The translations under genes and the position numbers were made by a program. DNA of 64,000 nucleotides from the NCBI RefSeq assembly GCF_003473295.1, contig NZ_QRMP01000010.1, positions 1-64,000 on the forward strand. The letters are read 5' to 3'. This stretch comes from Parabacteroides sp. AM08-6 (GTDB lineage: Bacteria; Bacteroidota; Bacteroidia; Bacteroidales; Tannerellaceae). This document shows positions 27,378 through 36,896 of this stretch, piece by piece (position 1 is the first letter of the stretch; the number at the start of each line of letters is the position of its first letter). The notes beneath the pieces are model-generated. The model searched no databases. It was given only the letters and a program-made list of their open reading frames with translations, and was not told the origin of the DNA.

Positions 27378-29321
27378 ATGACTCAAATAGATTCTAAAAT
27401 CCCTCAGGGGCCGTTGGCCGAGAAGTGGAAAAATTATAAAGATCATCAGAAACTGGTGAATCCCGCAAACAAACGTCGTTTGGACGTGATTGTAGTCGGA
27501 ACCGGTTTGGCCGGTGCTTCCGCTGCTGCTTCTTTAGCAGAAATGGGATTCAATGTGCTGAATTTCTGTATCCAGGACTCTCCTCGTCGTGCACACTCTA
27601 TCGCTGCACAGGGTGGTATCAATGCAGCAAAGAATTATCAGAACGATGGTGACTCTGTTTACCGTTTGTTTTATGATACAATCAAAGGTGGTGACTATCG
27701 TGCCCGCGAAGCAAACGTTTATCGTCTGGCAGAAGTTTCCAACAATATCATCGACCAGTGCGTAGCACAGGGTGTACCTTTCGCACGTGAATACGGAGGT
27801 CTGTTGGACAACCGTTCATTCGGAGGTGCACAGGTATCACGTACGTTCTATGCCCGTGGACAGACCGGACAGCAGTTGTTGCTGGGTGCTTATTCCGCCC
27901 TGAGCCGTCAAATCGGTTTGAATAAAGTTAAAATGTATACCCGTCACGAAATGCTGGATGTCGTAAAAGTTGACGGCCGTGCCCGTGGTATCATTGCCCG
28001 CAACTTGATTACCGGTAAAATCGAACGTTTTTCCGCCCACGCAGTCGTAGTGGCAACCGGTGGTTATGTAAATACATTCTTCTTGTCTACCAATGCGATG
28101 GCCTCCAATGGTTCTGCAGCATGGCAGTGTTACAAGAAAGGTGCTTATTTTGCTAATCCTTGTATGGTGCAAATTCACCCGACTTGTGTTCCTGTACACG
28201 GCGATTACCAGTCTAAACTGACTTTAATGTCAGAATCTCTGCGTAACGACGGTCGTATCTGGGTCCCGAAGAAGTTGGAAGATGCAAAGGCTTTGCAGGC
28301 CGGAACAAAAAAGGGAAAAGATATTCCTGAAGCAGACCGTGATTACTATCTGGAACGTCGTTATCCGGCATTCGGAAACTTGGTACCTCGTGACGTAGCT
28401 TCACGTGCTGCAAAAGAACGTTGCGATGCCGGTTTCGGTGTAAACAATACCGGCTTAGCCGTATTCTTGGACTTCTCCGATGCCATTAACCGTCTGGGAA
28501 AAGAAGTAGTAAAACAGAAATATGGTAACTTGTTCGATATGTACGAAGAAATTACCGATGACGATCCATACGAAACTCCGATGATGATTTATCCGGCCCT
28601 GCACTACTCTATGGGTGGTCTGTGGGTAGATTACGAACTGATGACCTCTATTCCCGGCCTGTTCGCTATCGGTGAAGCCAACTTCTCCGACCATGGTGCA
28701 AACCGCCTGGGAGCATCTGCTTTGATGCAAGGATTGGCCGACGGATATTTCGTATTGCCTTATACTATCCAAAACTATCTGTCCGACCAAATCCAGGTTC
28801 CGCGCTTCAGCACAGATTTACCTGAATTTGCCGAAGCAGAAAAGGCTTTGCAGGCTCGTATCGAGAAATTGATGAGCATCAAGGGTAAAGAATCAGTTGA
28901 TTCCATCCACAAGAAATTAGGTCATATCATGTGGGAACACATCGGTATGGCACGTGATGCCAAAGGATTGGAAGAAGCTATCCAGATGTTGAAAGACCTG
29001 AAAAAGGAGTTCTGGACCAACGTCCGTATCCCGGGTCAGAGCAACGACCAGAACATCGAGCTTGAAAAAGCATTGCGATTGGCTGATTTCATTGAAATCG
29101 GAACATTGATGGCTCATGATGCTTTGGACCGTGCAGAATCCTGCGGTGGTCATTTCCGTACAGAACATCAGACTGAAGAAGGCGAAGCACTTCGTCATGA
29201 CGACAAATTCATGTATGTGTCTTGTTGGGAATATCAGGGTGAAGATAAAGACCCTGTTATGCTGAAAGAGCCGTTGAATTATGAATTCGTAGTACCCCAG
29301 ACACGTAACTATAAGAAGTAA
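27378..29321 (+). CDS. frdA: Fumarate reductase flavoprotein subunit
   Basis: 647 residues. The FAD-binding GxGxxG motif is [19 protein letters not shown]; the covalent flavin His is in [12 protein letters not shown]; substrate-site residues lie in HPTCVPV and [10 protein letters not shown]. It reduces fumarate to succinate with electrons from FrdB, producing the succinate (and onward propionate) typical of gut Bacteroidales. Length fits the family. The gene lies between frdC and frdB in one operon. Confidence 0.96.
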   Translation: MTQIDSKIPQGPLAEKWKNYKDHQKLVNPANKRRLDVIVVGTGLAGASAAASLAEMGFNVLNFCIQDSPRRAHSIAAQGGINAAKNYQNDGDSVYRLFYDTIKGGDYRAREANVYRLAEVSNNIIDQCVAQGVPFAREYGGLLDNRSFGGAQVSRTFYARGQTGQQLLLGAYSALSRQIGLNKVKMYTRHEMLDVVKVDGRARGIIARNLITGKIERFSAHAVVVATGGYVNTFFLSTNAMASNGSAAWQCYKKGAYFANPCMVQIHPTCVPVHGDYQSKLTLMSESLRNDGRIWVPKKLEDAKALQAGTKKGKDIPEADRDYYLERRYPAFGNLVPRDVASRAAKERCDAGFGVNNTGLAVFLDFSDAINRLGKEVVKQKYGNLFDMYEEITDDDPYETPMMIYPALHYSMGGLWVDYELMTSIPGLFAIGEANFSDHGANRLGASALMQGLADGYFVLPYTIQNYLSDQIQVPRFSTDLPEFAEAEKALQARIEKLMSIKGKESVDSIHKKLGHIMWEHIGMARDAKGLEEAIQMLKDLKKEFWTNVRIPGQSNDQNIELEKALRLADFIEIGTLMAHDALDRAESCGGHFRTEHQTEEGEALRHDDKFMYVSCWEYQGEDKDPVMLKEPLNYEFVVPQTRNYKK

Positions 29322-29340
29322 CTACAAAAAATTTAGAATC

Positions 29341-30096
29341 ATGGATAAAGATATAAATATCACGTTAAAAGTCTGGCGTCAAAAAGGCCCGAAAGAAAAA
29401 GGCCAGTTTGAAACTTACCAGCTTCAAAACATCAATCAGGGAACTTCTTTCCTGGAAATGCTGGATATCCTGAATGAGCAACTAATCAACGAAGGTAAAG
29501 AACCTGTTGTATTCGACCATGACTGCCGTGAAGGTATTTGCGGTATGTGTTCATTGTATGTAAACGGACATCCACACGGACCGGCTACAGGTGCTACAAC
29601 CTGTCAGCTGTATATGCGTCGTTTCCACGATGGCGAAACCATCACTATCGAACCATGGCGTTCTGCCGGTTTCCCGGTCATCCGCGACTTGATGGTAGAC
29701 CGCTATGCTTACGATAAAATCATTCAGGCAGGAGGTTTTGTTTCGGTAAATACCGGTGGTGTACCCGATGCAAATGCAACCGCTATCCCTAAAGCTGATG
29801 CAGATTTGGCTATGGATGCTGCTGCTTGTATCGGTTGTGGTGCCTGTGCTGCTGCTTGTAAAAACGGTTCAGCTATGCTGTTCGTTTCAGCAAAGGTAAG
29901 CCAGTTGGCCCTCCTTCCTCAAGGTAAGATTGAAGCAGCTCGCCGTGCCAAAGCGATGGTTGCCAAAATGGACGAATTGGGCTTCGGTAACTGTACCAAC
30001 ACACGTGCTTGCGAAATGGAATGTCCGAAGAACATTTCCGTCAGCAACATTGCCCGTCTGAACCGCGAGTTCATCAGTGCAAAGCTGAAAGACTAA
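29341..30096 (+). CDS. frdB: Fumarate reductase iron-sulfur subunit
   Basis: 251 residues carrying three cluster motifs: [2Fe-2S] in [15 protein letters not shown] plus a later Cys, and the two ferredoxin-like motifs [15 protein letters not shown] and [16 protein letters not shown]. It relays electrons from the cytochrome b hemes to the FrdA flavin. Last gene of the operon, followed 20 nt later by an intrinsic terminator. Confidence 0.96.
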   Translation: MDKDINITLKVWRQKGPKEKGQFETYQLQNINQGTSFLEMLDILNEQLINEGKEPVVFDHDCREGICGMCSLYVNGHPHGPATGATTCQLYMRRFHDGETITIEPWRSAGFPVIRDLMVDRYAYDKIIQAGGFVSVNTGGVPDANATAIPKADADLAMDAAACIGCGACAAACKNGSAMLFVSAKVSQLALLPQGKIEAARRAKAMVAKMDELGFGNCTNTRACEMECPKNISVSNIARLNREFISAKLKD

Positions 30097-30116
30097 TACA
30101 TTATATATATGTATGC

Positions 30117-30151
30117 AAAAAAGGCTGTTATCTTCAGGTAGCAGCCTTTTT
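30117..30151 (+). terminator. frdCAB terminator
   Basis: AAGGCTGTTA and TAGCAGCCTT form a GC-containing stem with a short loop, flanked by A and T runs (30117-30151), starting 21 nt after the frdB stop. It is a standard intrinsic terminator. Confidence 0.85.
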
Positions 30152-30190
30152 CATTTCCACACAAGAAGATTTAGGGGAAAAAGCGCGCAC

Positions 30191-30234
30191 AAAAAAGTCG
30201 CACTCCCTATAATTAGAATGGATGCGACTTTTTT
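30191..30234. terminator. Bidirectional hairpin AAAAAAGTCGCA/TGCGACTTTTTT
   Basis: A perfect 12-bp inverted repeat (30191-30202, 30223-30234) with a 20-nt loop. A and T tracts on both arms make it a possible terminator in both directions. On the minus strand it could end the RNA starting at the divergent repeat copy near 30317. Confidence 0.65.
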
Positions 30235-30317
30235 GTTGCTTTCCAGCGAAACAATCTCCCGACTCCCCCTCCGCAAAGACTTTGTTAACCTTAGATCTAA
30301 AATACTATGAAAAAAAC
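30191..30317 (-). ncRNA. Divergent member (copy 5) of the dispersed sRNA-like repeat
   Basis: The conserved body CTTTGTTAACCTTA.ATCTAA (30281 onward) and an ATGAAAAAAAC stretch match the four copies at 39-46 kb. On the minus strand a -7 box TATATTTG (30324-30331) and a TTG at 30351-30353 are spaced 19 nt. The usual GTGA-loop hairpin is missing; the bidirectional hairpin at 30191-30234 may serve as terminator. Lower confidence than the other copies. Confidence 0.45.
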
Positions 30318-30481
30318 TCGGTACAAATATAATGTATTTTTGAGTATAAACAATACCCTTTATATCACTTTATTACAAATTTGCCACATTATCTTTAAGA
30401 TTTGACACTGTATGCGTTTTCATACTTATATTATATCATTATTCAGGGACTCCGGATAAATTAGAAATCAACACTTTTTAT

Positions 30482-31465
30482 CTAAATATCAAACTTCCCA
30501 GGTATTGAATCCAAGATATTGAAGAGTTCTTCTACTGTTTCCGCACGCAACATCGCCACACGAGTCTGTTTAAAATCTGCAATACCCTTAAATAGAGGAG
30601 TTGCCGCCAAATGACGACGAATATGAAGGATACCACGACGTTCGTCCAAACGCTCCACACTTTGCAATACCTGCTTTTTCAAAATATCCAAATACCAGGA
30701 AAAAGCTTCATCCGGCAGAAGCTCGCCGGTAGAAAGATAATGTTTGACTTCACGAAAAATCCAAGGTCGGCCGATACTACCCCGGCCTATCATCACAGCA
30801 TCTACTCCATATTGCTCAAAACGCTGCTTACAAATCTCTGCAGAAGTGACATCACCATTTCCGATGATAGGAATATGCATACGCGGATTATTTTTTACTT
30901 CTCCTATCAATGTCCAGTCCGCCTCGCCCGTATACATCTGTGCCCGGGTACGTCCATGTATGGAAAGGGCGGCAATACCACAATCCTGCAATTGTTCCGC
31001 TAAGTCTACAATTATTTTGTTATCGGCATCCCAACCCAAACGCGTTTTAACCGTAACAGGGATACTGACAGCCTTCACTACCTCACGAGTTATTTCAAGC
31101 ATTAAAGGGATATTACGGAGCATCCCGGCCCCTGCACCTTTCCCGGCAACTTTTTTCACCGGGCAACCAAAGTTTATATCCAACAAATCCGGGCCGGCAG
31201 CCTCGCAAATTCGGGCAGCCTCAGCCATGGAAGCCACATCCTTTCCATATATCTGAATAGCGACCGGACGCTCTTCGTCGGCAACCGTCAGCTTTTGCTG
31301 CGTTTTATTGACGCTCCTGATAAGAGCATCGCTGGAAACAAATTCGGTATAGACCATATCCGCTCCAAAACGTTTGCACATCAAGCGAAATGCAATATCC
31401 GTCACATCTTCCATCGGAGCTAAAAAAACCGGGCGTTCGCCTAAATCTATTGTACCAATTTTCAT
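30482..31465 (-). CDS. dusB: tRNA-dihydrouridine synthase (DusB-type)
   Basis: A 327-residue FMN-dependent enzyme that reduces uridines in the tRNA D-loop. Signatures are VFLAPMEDVTDIAFR at the start, LLDINFGCPVKKVAGKGAGA with the catalytic Cys, TVKTRLGWD, LSIHGRTRAQMY and VMIGRGSIGRPWIF. The subfamily is judged from overall resemblance to DusB. Single gene, divergent from blaI. Confidence 0.92.
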   Translation of the reverse strand: MKIGTIDLGERPVFLAPMEDVTDIAFRLMCKRFGADMVYTEFVSSDALIRSVNKTQQKLTVADEERPVAIQIYGKDVASMAEAARICEAAGPDLLDINFGCPVKKVAGKGAGAGMLRNIPLMLEITREVVKAVSIPVTVKTRLGWDADNKIIVDLAEQLQDCGIAALSIHGRTRAQMYTGEADWTLIGEVKNNPRMHIPIIGNGDVTSAEICKQRFEQYGVDAVMIGRGSIGRPWIFREVKHYLSTGELLPDEAFSWYLDILKKQVLQSVERLDERRGILHIRRHLAATPLFKGIADFKQTRVAMLRAETVEELFNILDSIPGKFDI

Positions 31466-31590
31466 ATCATGCCTTGTGTAAAAAAAGATAATCTCAAAAA
31501 CAAAAAATCGTTATGGACTTACGGAAAAATCAAAATTTAAGGACACAAAGGTACTCTTTTTCCTCCAAGTAAAAGGAAAAATGGGGAACC

Positions 31591-31656
31591 TACTACGATT
31601 TATAGTAAAATAACTATATAATATAGTTGTACTACTAAAGAATATAGTTATATTTG
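31591..31656 (+). promoter_or_regulatory. blaI promoter overlapped by dyad operators
   Basis: A -7 box TATATTTG (31649-31656) lies 19 nt downstream of TTG (31627-31629). The palindrome AACTATATAATATAGTT (31612-31628) covers the -33 region, half of it recurs at the -7 box (ATATAGTTATAT), and TACTA-N7-TAGTA (31591-31607) lies upstream. This is the layout of BlaI/MecI autoregulated operators. Confidence 0.65.
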
Positions 31657-31683
31657 GACATTCCTTTAAAAAGAAGATGTAGT

Positions 31684-32040
31684 ATGGTCAGATTAACAAC
31701 GAAAGAAGAAGAAATTTTGGGCTACTTTTGGCTTCAAGGCCCTTTATTTGTCCGCGAACTATTGGATTTGCAAGACGAGCCGAAGCCCCATTATAATACC
31801 TTGTCAACAATTGTCCGCTCCCTTGAAGAGAAAGGATACATCGGCTACAAGGTGTTCGGCAACACACACCAATATTATGCGTTGGTTTCAGAAGATGAAT
31901 ACCGGAGAAACTCCCTGAAACAGGTCATCACTAAATACTACGACAACTCCTATACCCGCGTGGTTTCCACGTTGATAGAGGAAGAAGCCCTGACAATTGA
32001 TGAATTACAGGATTTAATCCGGCAGATTAAAAACAAATAG
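31684..32040 (+). CDS. BlaI/MecI/CopY-family transcriptional repressor
   Basis: 118 residues from Met 31684 (MVRLTTKEEEILGYFW); an earlier Met at 31654 would fall almost on the -7 box. The winged-helix part contains ELLDLQDEPKPHYNTLSTIVRSLEEKGYI, with the family pattern of a recognition helix plus EKGY wing, followed by a C-terminal dimerisation helix. It should repress its own promoter until cleaved by a BlaR1-type protease. That partner gene next door looks broken. Confidence 0.88.
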   Translation: MVRLTTKEEEILGYFWLQGPLFVRELLDLQDEPKPHYNTLSTIVRSLEEKGYIGYKVFGNTHQYYALVSEDEYRRNSLKQVITKYYDNSYTRVVSTLIEEEALTIDELQDLIRQIKNK

Positions 32041-32054
32041 AATCTAAAGAACTT

Positions 32055-32732
32055 ATGGAAACCTTCCTTCTATATATACTAAAATCCGGTATCTGTCTGG
32101 CTATATTTTATATCTGCTTCAAAGCGTTATTCAGCAATATATCAACAAGCGTTCCAATCCTCATAAAAAAGGAAACATCTTGGGGAAAATGGGCCGGTAT
32201 AATCTATCTGGGCGGATATGTTTTTTTTCTGTTGACTGTCTGCTTGTCCTTTTATAAAATGTTCCGGATTATTCGAACAGGAATTAATAAAAAAGAAGGA
32301 GAATACACATTGGTTCTGACTTCCCAGCCTATTGCACCCTTTAGTTGGGGATATTACATTATTCTCTCAGAAGAAGATTACATCAATAATCCGGAAGAGA
32401 TATTGACACATGAAAAAATGCATCTCCACTACCGTCATTCCTTCGATATCATTTTCATAGAAATAATTTCTATCATGCAGTGGTTCAACCCCGCCGCATG
32501 GCTTCTAAAACGCGAATTGCGGGATATTCACGAATATCAAGCAGACAAAGGCGTTTTGAATCAAGGCATCGATGCAACAAAATATCAACTGTTACTCGTG
32601 AAAAAAAGAGAAAATCAAATTCGATGTAAAATACGAGGTAATCAGAAAATAATATCAGACTTTCGACCTCATACAAAAATAGTTTATTCACGGAAATTCG
32701 TAAAATCCGGCAGTTTCATCCATGTACATTGA
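32055..32732 (+). pseudogene. Truncated M56/BlaR1-like metalloprotease remnant
   Basis: A 225-codon frame with the M56 zinc motif (HEKMH within LTHEKMHLHYRHSFD) and the downstream helix ELRDIHEYQADKGVL, but much shorter than typical BlaR1-like proteins (usually 400 residues or more). The loop after FKALFS jumps straight to a membrane helix, suggesting an internal deletion. After YQLLLVKK the sequence loses family character and runs into the terminator hairpin, so the final residues are the hairpin translated. It probably cannot sense or signal. The neighbouring BlaI may be constitutively repressing or orphaned. Confidence 0.7.
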
Positions 32733-32746
32733 AACTGCCGGATTTT
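32702..32746 (+). terminator. Perfect 17-bp terminator after blaI/M56 remnant
   Basis: AAAATCCGGCAGTTTCA (32702-32718) and its exact complement (32730-32746) flank an 11-nt loop. It overlaps the last codons of the truncated M56 frame, consistent with that frame having lost its original 3' end. Confidence 0.85.
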
Positions 32747-32820
32747 ATTTTAAAAGTTCATTATGAATAAGCGATTGATACAATATAACAGAGAAAAAGG
32801 TGTGATAAAAATCTTTTTGG

Positions 32821-32828
32821 TATTTTTG
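32821..32828 (+). promoter_or_regulatory. -7 box of the GH109/GH89 operon
   Basis: TATTTTTG matches TAnnTTTG, 35 nt before the ATG at 32864. No TTTG is found at the ideal -33 position. Confidence 0.5.
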
Positions 32829-32863
32829 CCGCATATTTTCTTTAACAAATAACATTTTAATAT

Positions 32864-34291
32864 ATGCAACGTCGTGATTTTATAAAAGGTACATCTTTTG
32901 GCTTTGGAGCATTACTCGCAGGTGTGACAGGTACAGGCTGCACCTCCGTGAAGGAAGCGGAAGAAGCTGTTAGTAAAGCCGTAGAAAAAGGAAAAAACAG
33001 AAAACAAAATTTTAATATGTGTGGATATGCAGCTCCTGCTATTCCTACTGTCCGGATTGGTTATGTAGGAATCGGTAGCCGGGGTAGTTGGGCCGTGACA
33101 CGCATGATGAATGTAAAGGATGTAGAAATCACCGCGCTATGCGATCTTCGGGAAAAAGCCGTAAAGGATAATCAGAAAACGCTGGAACGTTTTAACCGTC
33201 GTCCGGCAAAAGAGTATTTCGGGGATGATTACAGTTGGAAAAAATTATGTGAACAGGAAGATATCGATTTGGTCTATATTGCCACTCCTTGGAAATGGCA
33301 TACGCCAATTGCCATTTACGCAATGGAATGCGGCAAACATGTGGCAGTAGAAGTCCCGGCCGCCGGAACATTGGAAGAGTGCTGGCAATTGGTAGAGACT
33401 TCAGAACGGACTAAGAGACATTGCATGCAGTTGGAAAATTGTTGTTACGACTTCTTCGAAATCCTGACGGTCAACATGGTACAGAAAGGATTGTTCGGTG
33501 AGGTAATTCACGGTGAAGGTGCTTATATCCATGAGTTGCTGAGTGGTATGTTCGGAGAACCGCAATGGCCTACCTGGCGTTGGGATGAGAACCATAAGAG
33601 TGGAAATCCTTATCCGACACATGGATTGGGACCGGTATGCTGGGCTATGAATATCAACAGAGGTGACAAGATGGAATATATGACTTCCATGTCGACCAAT
33701 GATTTTCTGATGGAAGCCAAAGCGAAAGAATTAGCTGCTCAGAATGATTATTATAAGCCGATGGCCGAAATGAAATACCGGGGAAATATGAATACTTCTA
33801 CAGTCCGCACGGCAAAAGGCAAAACGATTATGATACAACATGACGTGAGTACCCCACATCCCTACGATCGTCTACATGTCCTGACCGGAACCAAAGGTTC
33901 TTGCCGTAAGTTCCCGGAACCAGGAAAAATTGCCTTCGGTGATAATTTTGTCAGCGAGGAAAAGATGCGTGAGTTGGAGGAGCAGTATACACCTGAAATG
34001 GTCAAACATATAGCAGATGTAGCAAAAGTAATCGGCGGGCATGGTGGCATGGATTTCATTATGGACTGGCGTATGATTGATTGTCTGCGCAATGGTCTGC
34101 CACTCGACATGGATGTATATGATGCTGCAACTTGGTGTAGCATTACTCCGTTAAGTTACTGGTCGGTGGCCAACCGCTCAAATTCAATCGATGTACCTGA
34201 CTTCACCTGTGGTTCCTGGCAAAAAAACAAACCCGTCGATTTAACTCTGAGAGGAGGAGGAAATACAGGAGTCGTTGAACAACCGAAATGA
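32864..34291 (+). CDS. GH109-like Gfo/Idh/MocA oxidoreductase (alpha-N-acetylgalactosaminidase type)
   Basis: 475 residues, with a twin-arginine-like signal (MQRRDFIKGTSFGFGALLAG) and a lipobox-like Cys. A Rossmann NAD site (VGIGSRGSWAV) is followed by IATPWKWHTPIAIYAMECGKHVAVEVPAAG and YPTHGLGPVCWAMNI, the hallmarks of GH109 enzymes that use NAD transiently to cleave alpha-GalNAc. It lies 75-90 bp before a GH89 alpha-GlcNAcase gene, so the pair probably attacks mucin- or blood-group-type glycans in the periplasm. Confidence 0.87.
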   Translation: MQRRDFIKGTSFGFGALLAGVTGTGCTSVKEAEEAVSKAVEKGKNRKQNFNMCGYAAPAIPTVRIGYVGIGSRGSWAVTRMMNVKDVEITALCDLREKAVKDNQKTLERFNRRPAKEYFGDDYSWKKLCEQEDIDLVYIATPWKWHTPIAIYAMECGKHVAVEVPAAGTLEECWQLVETSERTKRHCMQLENCCYDFFEILTVNMVQKGLFGEVIHGEGAYIHELLSGMFGEPQWPTWRWDENHKSGNPYPTHGLGPVCWAMNINRGDKMEYMTSMSTNDFLMEAKAKELAAQNDYYKPMAEMKYRGNMNTSTVRTAKGKTIMIQHDVSTPHPYDRLHVLTGTKGSCRKFPEPGKIAFGDNFVSEEKMRELEEQYTPEMVKHIADVAKVIGGHGGMDFIMDWRMIDCLRNGLPLDMDVYDAATWCSITPLSYWSVANRSNSIDVPDFTCGSWQKNKPVDLTLRGGGNTGVVEQPK

Positions 34292-34378
34292 TAAAATGTA
34301 AGTAGAGATTTATTCGGGAAATTCTCCTAAACAACGTACAGAAGGAAAAATTTAGTAATTGTTTTAATGGTTGATTTT

Positions 34379-36526
34379 ATGAAACTAAAATGTGTATTAC
34401 TACTTTTGATAACCTGCCTTTCCGTTCAGGCATCCCCGATACAGGAACTTTTGGAACGTATAGACAAAGGAGCTTCTAAAAAGTTTCTGATTGAAAAGGT
34501 GAAGTCAGATCAGGATTTCTTTGAATTGGACCAGAAAGGTAAAAAAGTAGTGGTCCGAGGTAATAATTATGTGAATATTGCGACCGGCATTAATTGGTAT
34601 TTAAAATATTACGCAGGCATCCATCTGTCGTGGAACGGTATGCAGGCCAAATTGCCGGCAGAACTACCCCCGGTTACCCAGAAAGAGCGTCGTGAGACAT
34701 CCATGAAATATCGTTACGATTTGAATTATTGTACTTATTCTTACACAATGGCTTTCTGGGATTGGGAACGTTGGGAAAAGGAAATCGACTGGATGGCTTT
34801 GCATGGGATTAATATTCCTTTGTCCGTTGTCGGAGTTGAAACAGTGTGGTATAATGTACTGGAAAAACTTGGATATACGAAAAGTGAAATCAATGATTTT
34901 ATAGCCGGTCCCGGTTTCTTAGCTTGGTGGCTGATGAACAATCTGGAAGGCTGGGGAGGTCCTAATCCCGACAACTGGTATAAACAGCAAACGGCTCTTC
35001 AACAGCGGATTGTGAAGCGAATGCGCGAATATGGCATAGAACCGGTATTTCCGGGTTATGCTGGCATTGTGCCCCATAATGCAAAAGAGAAAATCGGATT
35101 AAACGTTTCCGATCCCGGTAATTGGGGTGCTTACAAACGTCCGGCTTTCTTGCAACCGACAGACCCCCGTTTCGGTGAAATTGCCCAATTATATTATAAA
35201 GAACTGGAAAAATTGTATGGCAAGGCAAATTACTTCTCAATGGATCCGTTTCATGAGGGAGGCAGTGTGGAAGGGGTAGACCTGGATGCTGCAGGCAAAG
35301 CCATTATGCGGGAAATGAAAACAGCCAATCCGAAAGCCGTATGGGTGATGCAGGCTTGGCAGGCTTGTCCCCATCAGGCAATGATAGAGAATCTTCCCCA
35401 AGGAGATTTATTGGTACTGGATTTGTTTAGCGAAAGTCGCCCCCAATGGGGAGATCCTCAATCTACCTGGTACAGGAAAGATGGCTATGGCAAACATGAC
35501 TGGTTGTATTGTATGCTTCTAAATTTCGGAGGGAATGTGGGGTTACATGGAAAAATGAATCATGTTATACAGAGTTTTTATGACGCAAAATCCGGCTCCA
35601 AAGGAGAAATGTTGAAAGGCGTGGGAATTACCATGGAAGGCTCAGAAAACAATCCTGTCATGTTCGAATTGCTTTGTGAACTTCCTTGGCGCAATGAGCG
35701 TTTTGAGAAAGACGAATGGTTGAGGAATTATACTTTTGCCCGTTATGGCACAAACGATTCTCAAATAATGGAAGCTTGGAAATTATTATCTAATTCAATC
35801 TACAATTGCCCTGACCGGTCTGTACAGGAAGGGACGACCGAATCTGTATTTTGTGCCCGTCCGGCAGAAGTAATCACTACAGTTTCCAGTTGGTCAAACT
35901 GTGAGGTTTATTACAATCCCGAAGATGTAATACAAGCTGCCCGTTTATTTCTATCGGTTGCAGATAAATACAAAGGGAATAATAACTTCGAATACGATTT
36001 AATAGATATTTTGCGGCAAGCGATAACAGAAAAAGGACGTGTTGTACAACGGGCAGTTACCGCGGCTTATCATGCCGGGAATATAAAAGCATTTAAGATG
36101 TTGTCCACCCAATATTTACATCTGATAGATTGTCAGGATGAATTGTTGGGGACCCGCCCTGAATTCAAGGTTGGCTCATGGATTAATAAAGCCCGCAAAT
36201 TAGGGCAAACACAAGATGAAAAAGATTTGTATGAATGGAACGCCCGTGTGCAGATTACAACTTGGGGAAACCGGCAAGCGGCAGAAGGTGGATTGCGCGA
36301 TTATGCTCATAGGGAATGGAATGGTCTATTGAAAGATTTCTATCGCTATCGCTGGAGCACCTATTTCAATTATCTGGAAGCAAAAATGCGAGGTGAAAAT
36401 CCAAAAGAAATCGATTTTTACAGCATAGAAGAACCCTGGACATTACAGCATAATACGTATTCCGATTCTCCTCAGGGAGATGTGGTTATAACCGCTAAAA
36501 GAATATGGAAAGAGGTCGGGCTCTAA
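34379..36526 (+). CDS. GH89 alpha-N-acetylglucosaminidase (NAGLU family)
   Basis: 715 residues from Met 34379, which gives a clean signal peptide (KCVLLLLITCLSVQASP); a Met at 34367 is possible. The NAGLU layout is clear: N-terminal mixed domain, a TIM barrel with MALHGINIPLSVVGVETVW, NLEGWGGPNPDNWY, FPGYAGIVPHNAK and SMDPFHEGG, then an all-helical C-terminus. It removes terminal alpha-GlcNAc from gastric-type mucin or heparan-like chains. It partners the GH109-like gene in one operon. Confidence 0.93.
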   Translation: MKLKCVLLLLITCLSVQASPIQELLERIDKGASKKFLIEKVKSDQDFFELDQKGKKVVVRGNNYVNIATGINWYLKYYAGIHLSWNGMQAKLPAELPPVTQKERRETSMKYRYDLNYCTYSYTMAFWDWERWEKEIDWMALHGINIPLSVVGVETVWYNVLEKLGYTKSEINDFIAGPGFLAWWLMNNLEGWGGPNPDNWYKQQTALQQRIVKRMREYGIEPVFPGYAGIVPHNAKEKIGLNVSDPGNWGAYKRPAFLQPTDPRFGEIAQLYYKELEKLYGKANYFSMDPFHEGGSVEGVDLDAAGKAIMREMKTANPKAVWVMQAWQACPHQAMIENLPQGDLLVLDLFSESRPQWGDPQSTWYRKDGYGKHDWLYCMLLNFGGNVGLHGKMNHVIQSFYDAKSGSKGEMLKGVGITMEGSENNPVMFELLCELPWRNERFEKDEWLRNYTFARYGTNDSQIMEAWKLLSNSIYNCPDRSVQEGTTESVFCARPAEVITTVSSWSNCEVYYNPEDVIQAARLFLSVADKYKGNNNFEYDLIDILRQAITEKGRVVQRAVTAAYHAGNIKAFKMLSTQYLHLIDCQDELLGTRPEFKVGSWINKARKLGQTQDEKDLYEWNARVQITTWGNRQAAEGGLRDYAHREWNGLLKDFYRYRWSTYFNYLEAKMRGENPKEIDFYSIEEPWTLQHNTYSDSPQGDVVITAKRIWKEVGL

Positions 36527-36597
36527 TTTGACTAATTGATATATCAATCCGGCTATATGAAATATCTTCTCTGAAAAGTCACAGCAATAAATTTCCC

Positions 36598-36730
36598 CGA
36601 TTATCAAAATGTCACTATCATAGCGACTAAATCGGATTAGCATGGCGGGTAAAATAAATTACCCGCACATGTAACCCTTTTTAACGTATCAAACAGATTG
36701 CAAAACACAAAAATGATGAACATTCTGTCA
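36598..36730. repeat. 133-bp dispersed repeat, copy B (upstream of U32 peptidase gene)
   Basis: Second copy of the repeat at 26368-26500: same length and ends, same GCGGGTAA/TTACCCGC hairpin with a changed loop, same ACATGTAACCCTTTTTAACG run. It starts about 70 bp after the GH89 stop and ends about 165 bp before the next gene. The region between it and 36861 has nothing else I can name. Confidence 0.7.
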
Positions 36731-36860
36731 CTTACGGTTGATTCACAAAATGGATGAGAAATTCCATTTCCTTTTGAAACCCGAAAGTTTTATATCGTAT
36801 ATTTTCTACATCGTATTGTGAAGCCATCCCCTCCCCGGGCGGTGATTCAGATATTATTTC

Positions 36861-36868
36861 TAACTTTG
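36861..36868 (+). promoter_or_regulatory. -7 box of U32 peptidase-thioesterase-dprA operon
   Basis: TAACTTTG matches the -7 consensus, 29 nt before the TTG start at 36897. The -33 region is GC-rich and lacks TTTG. Confidence 0.5.
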
Positions 36869-36896
36869 TGGTTGAAATACATAAATGTAGAATATC

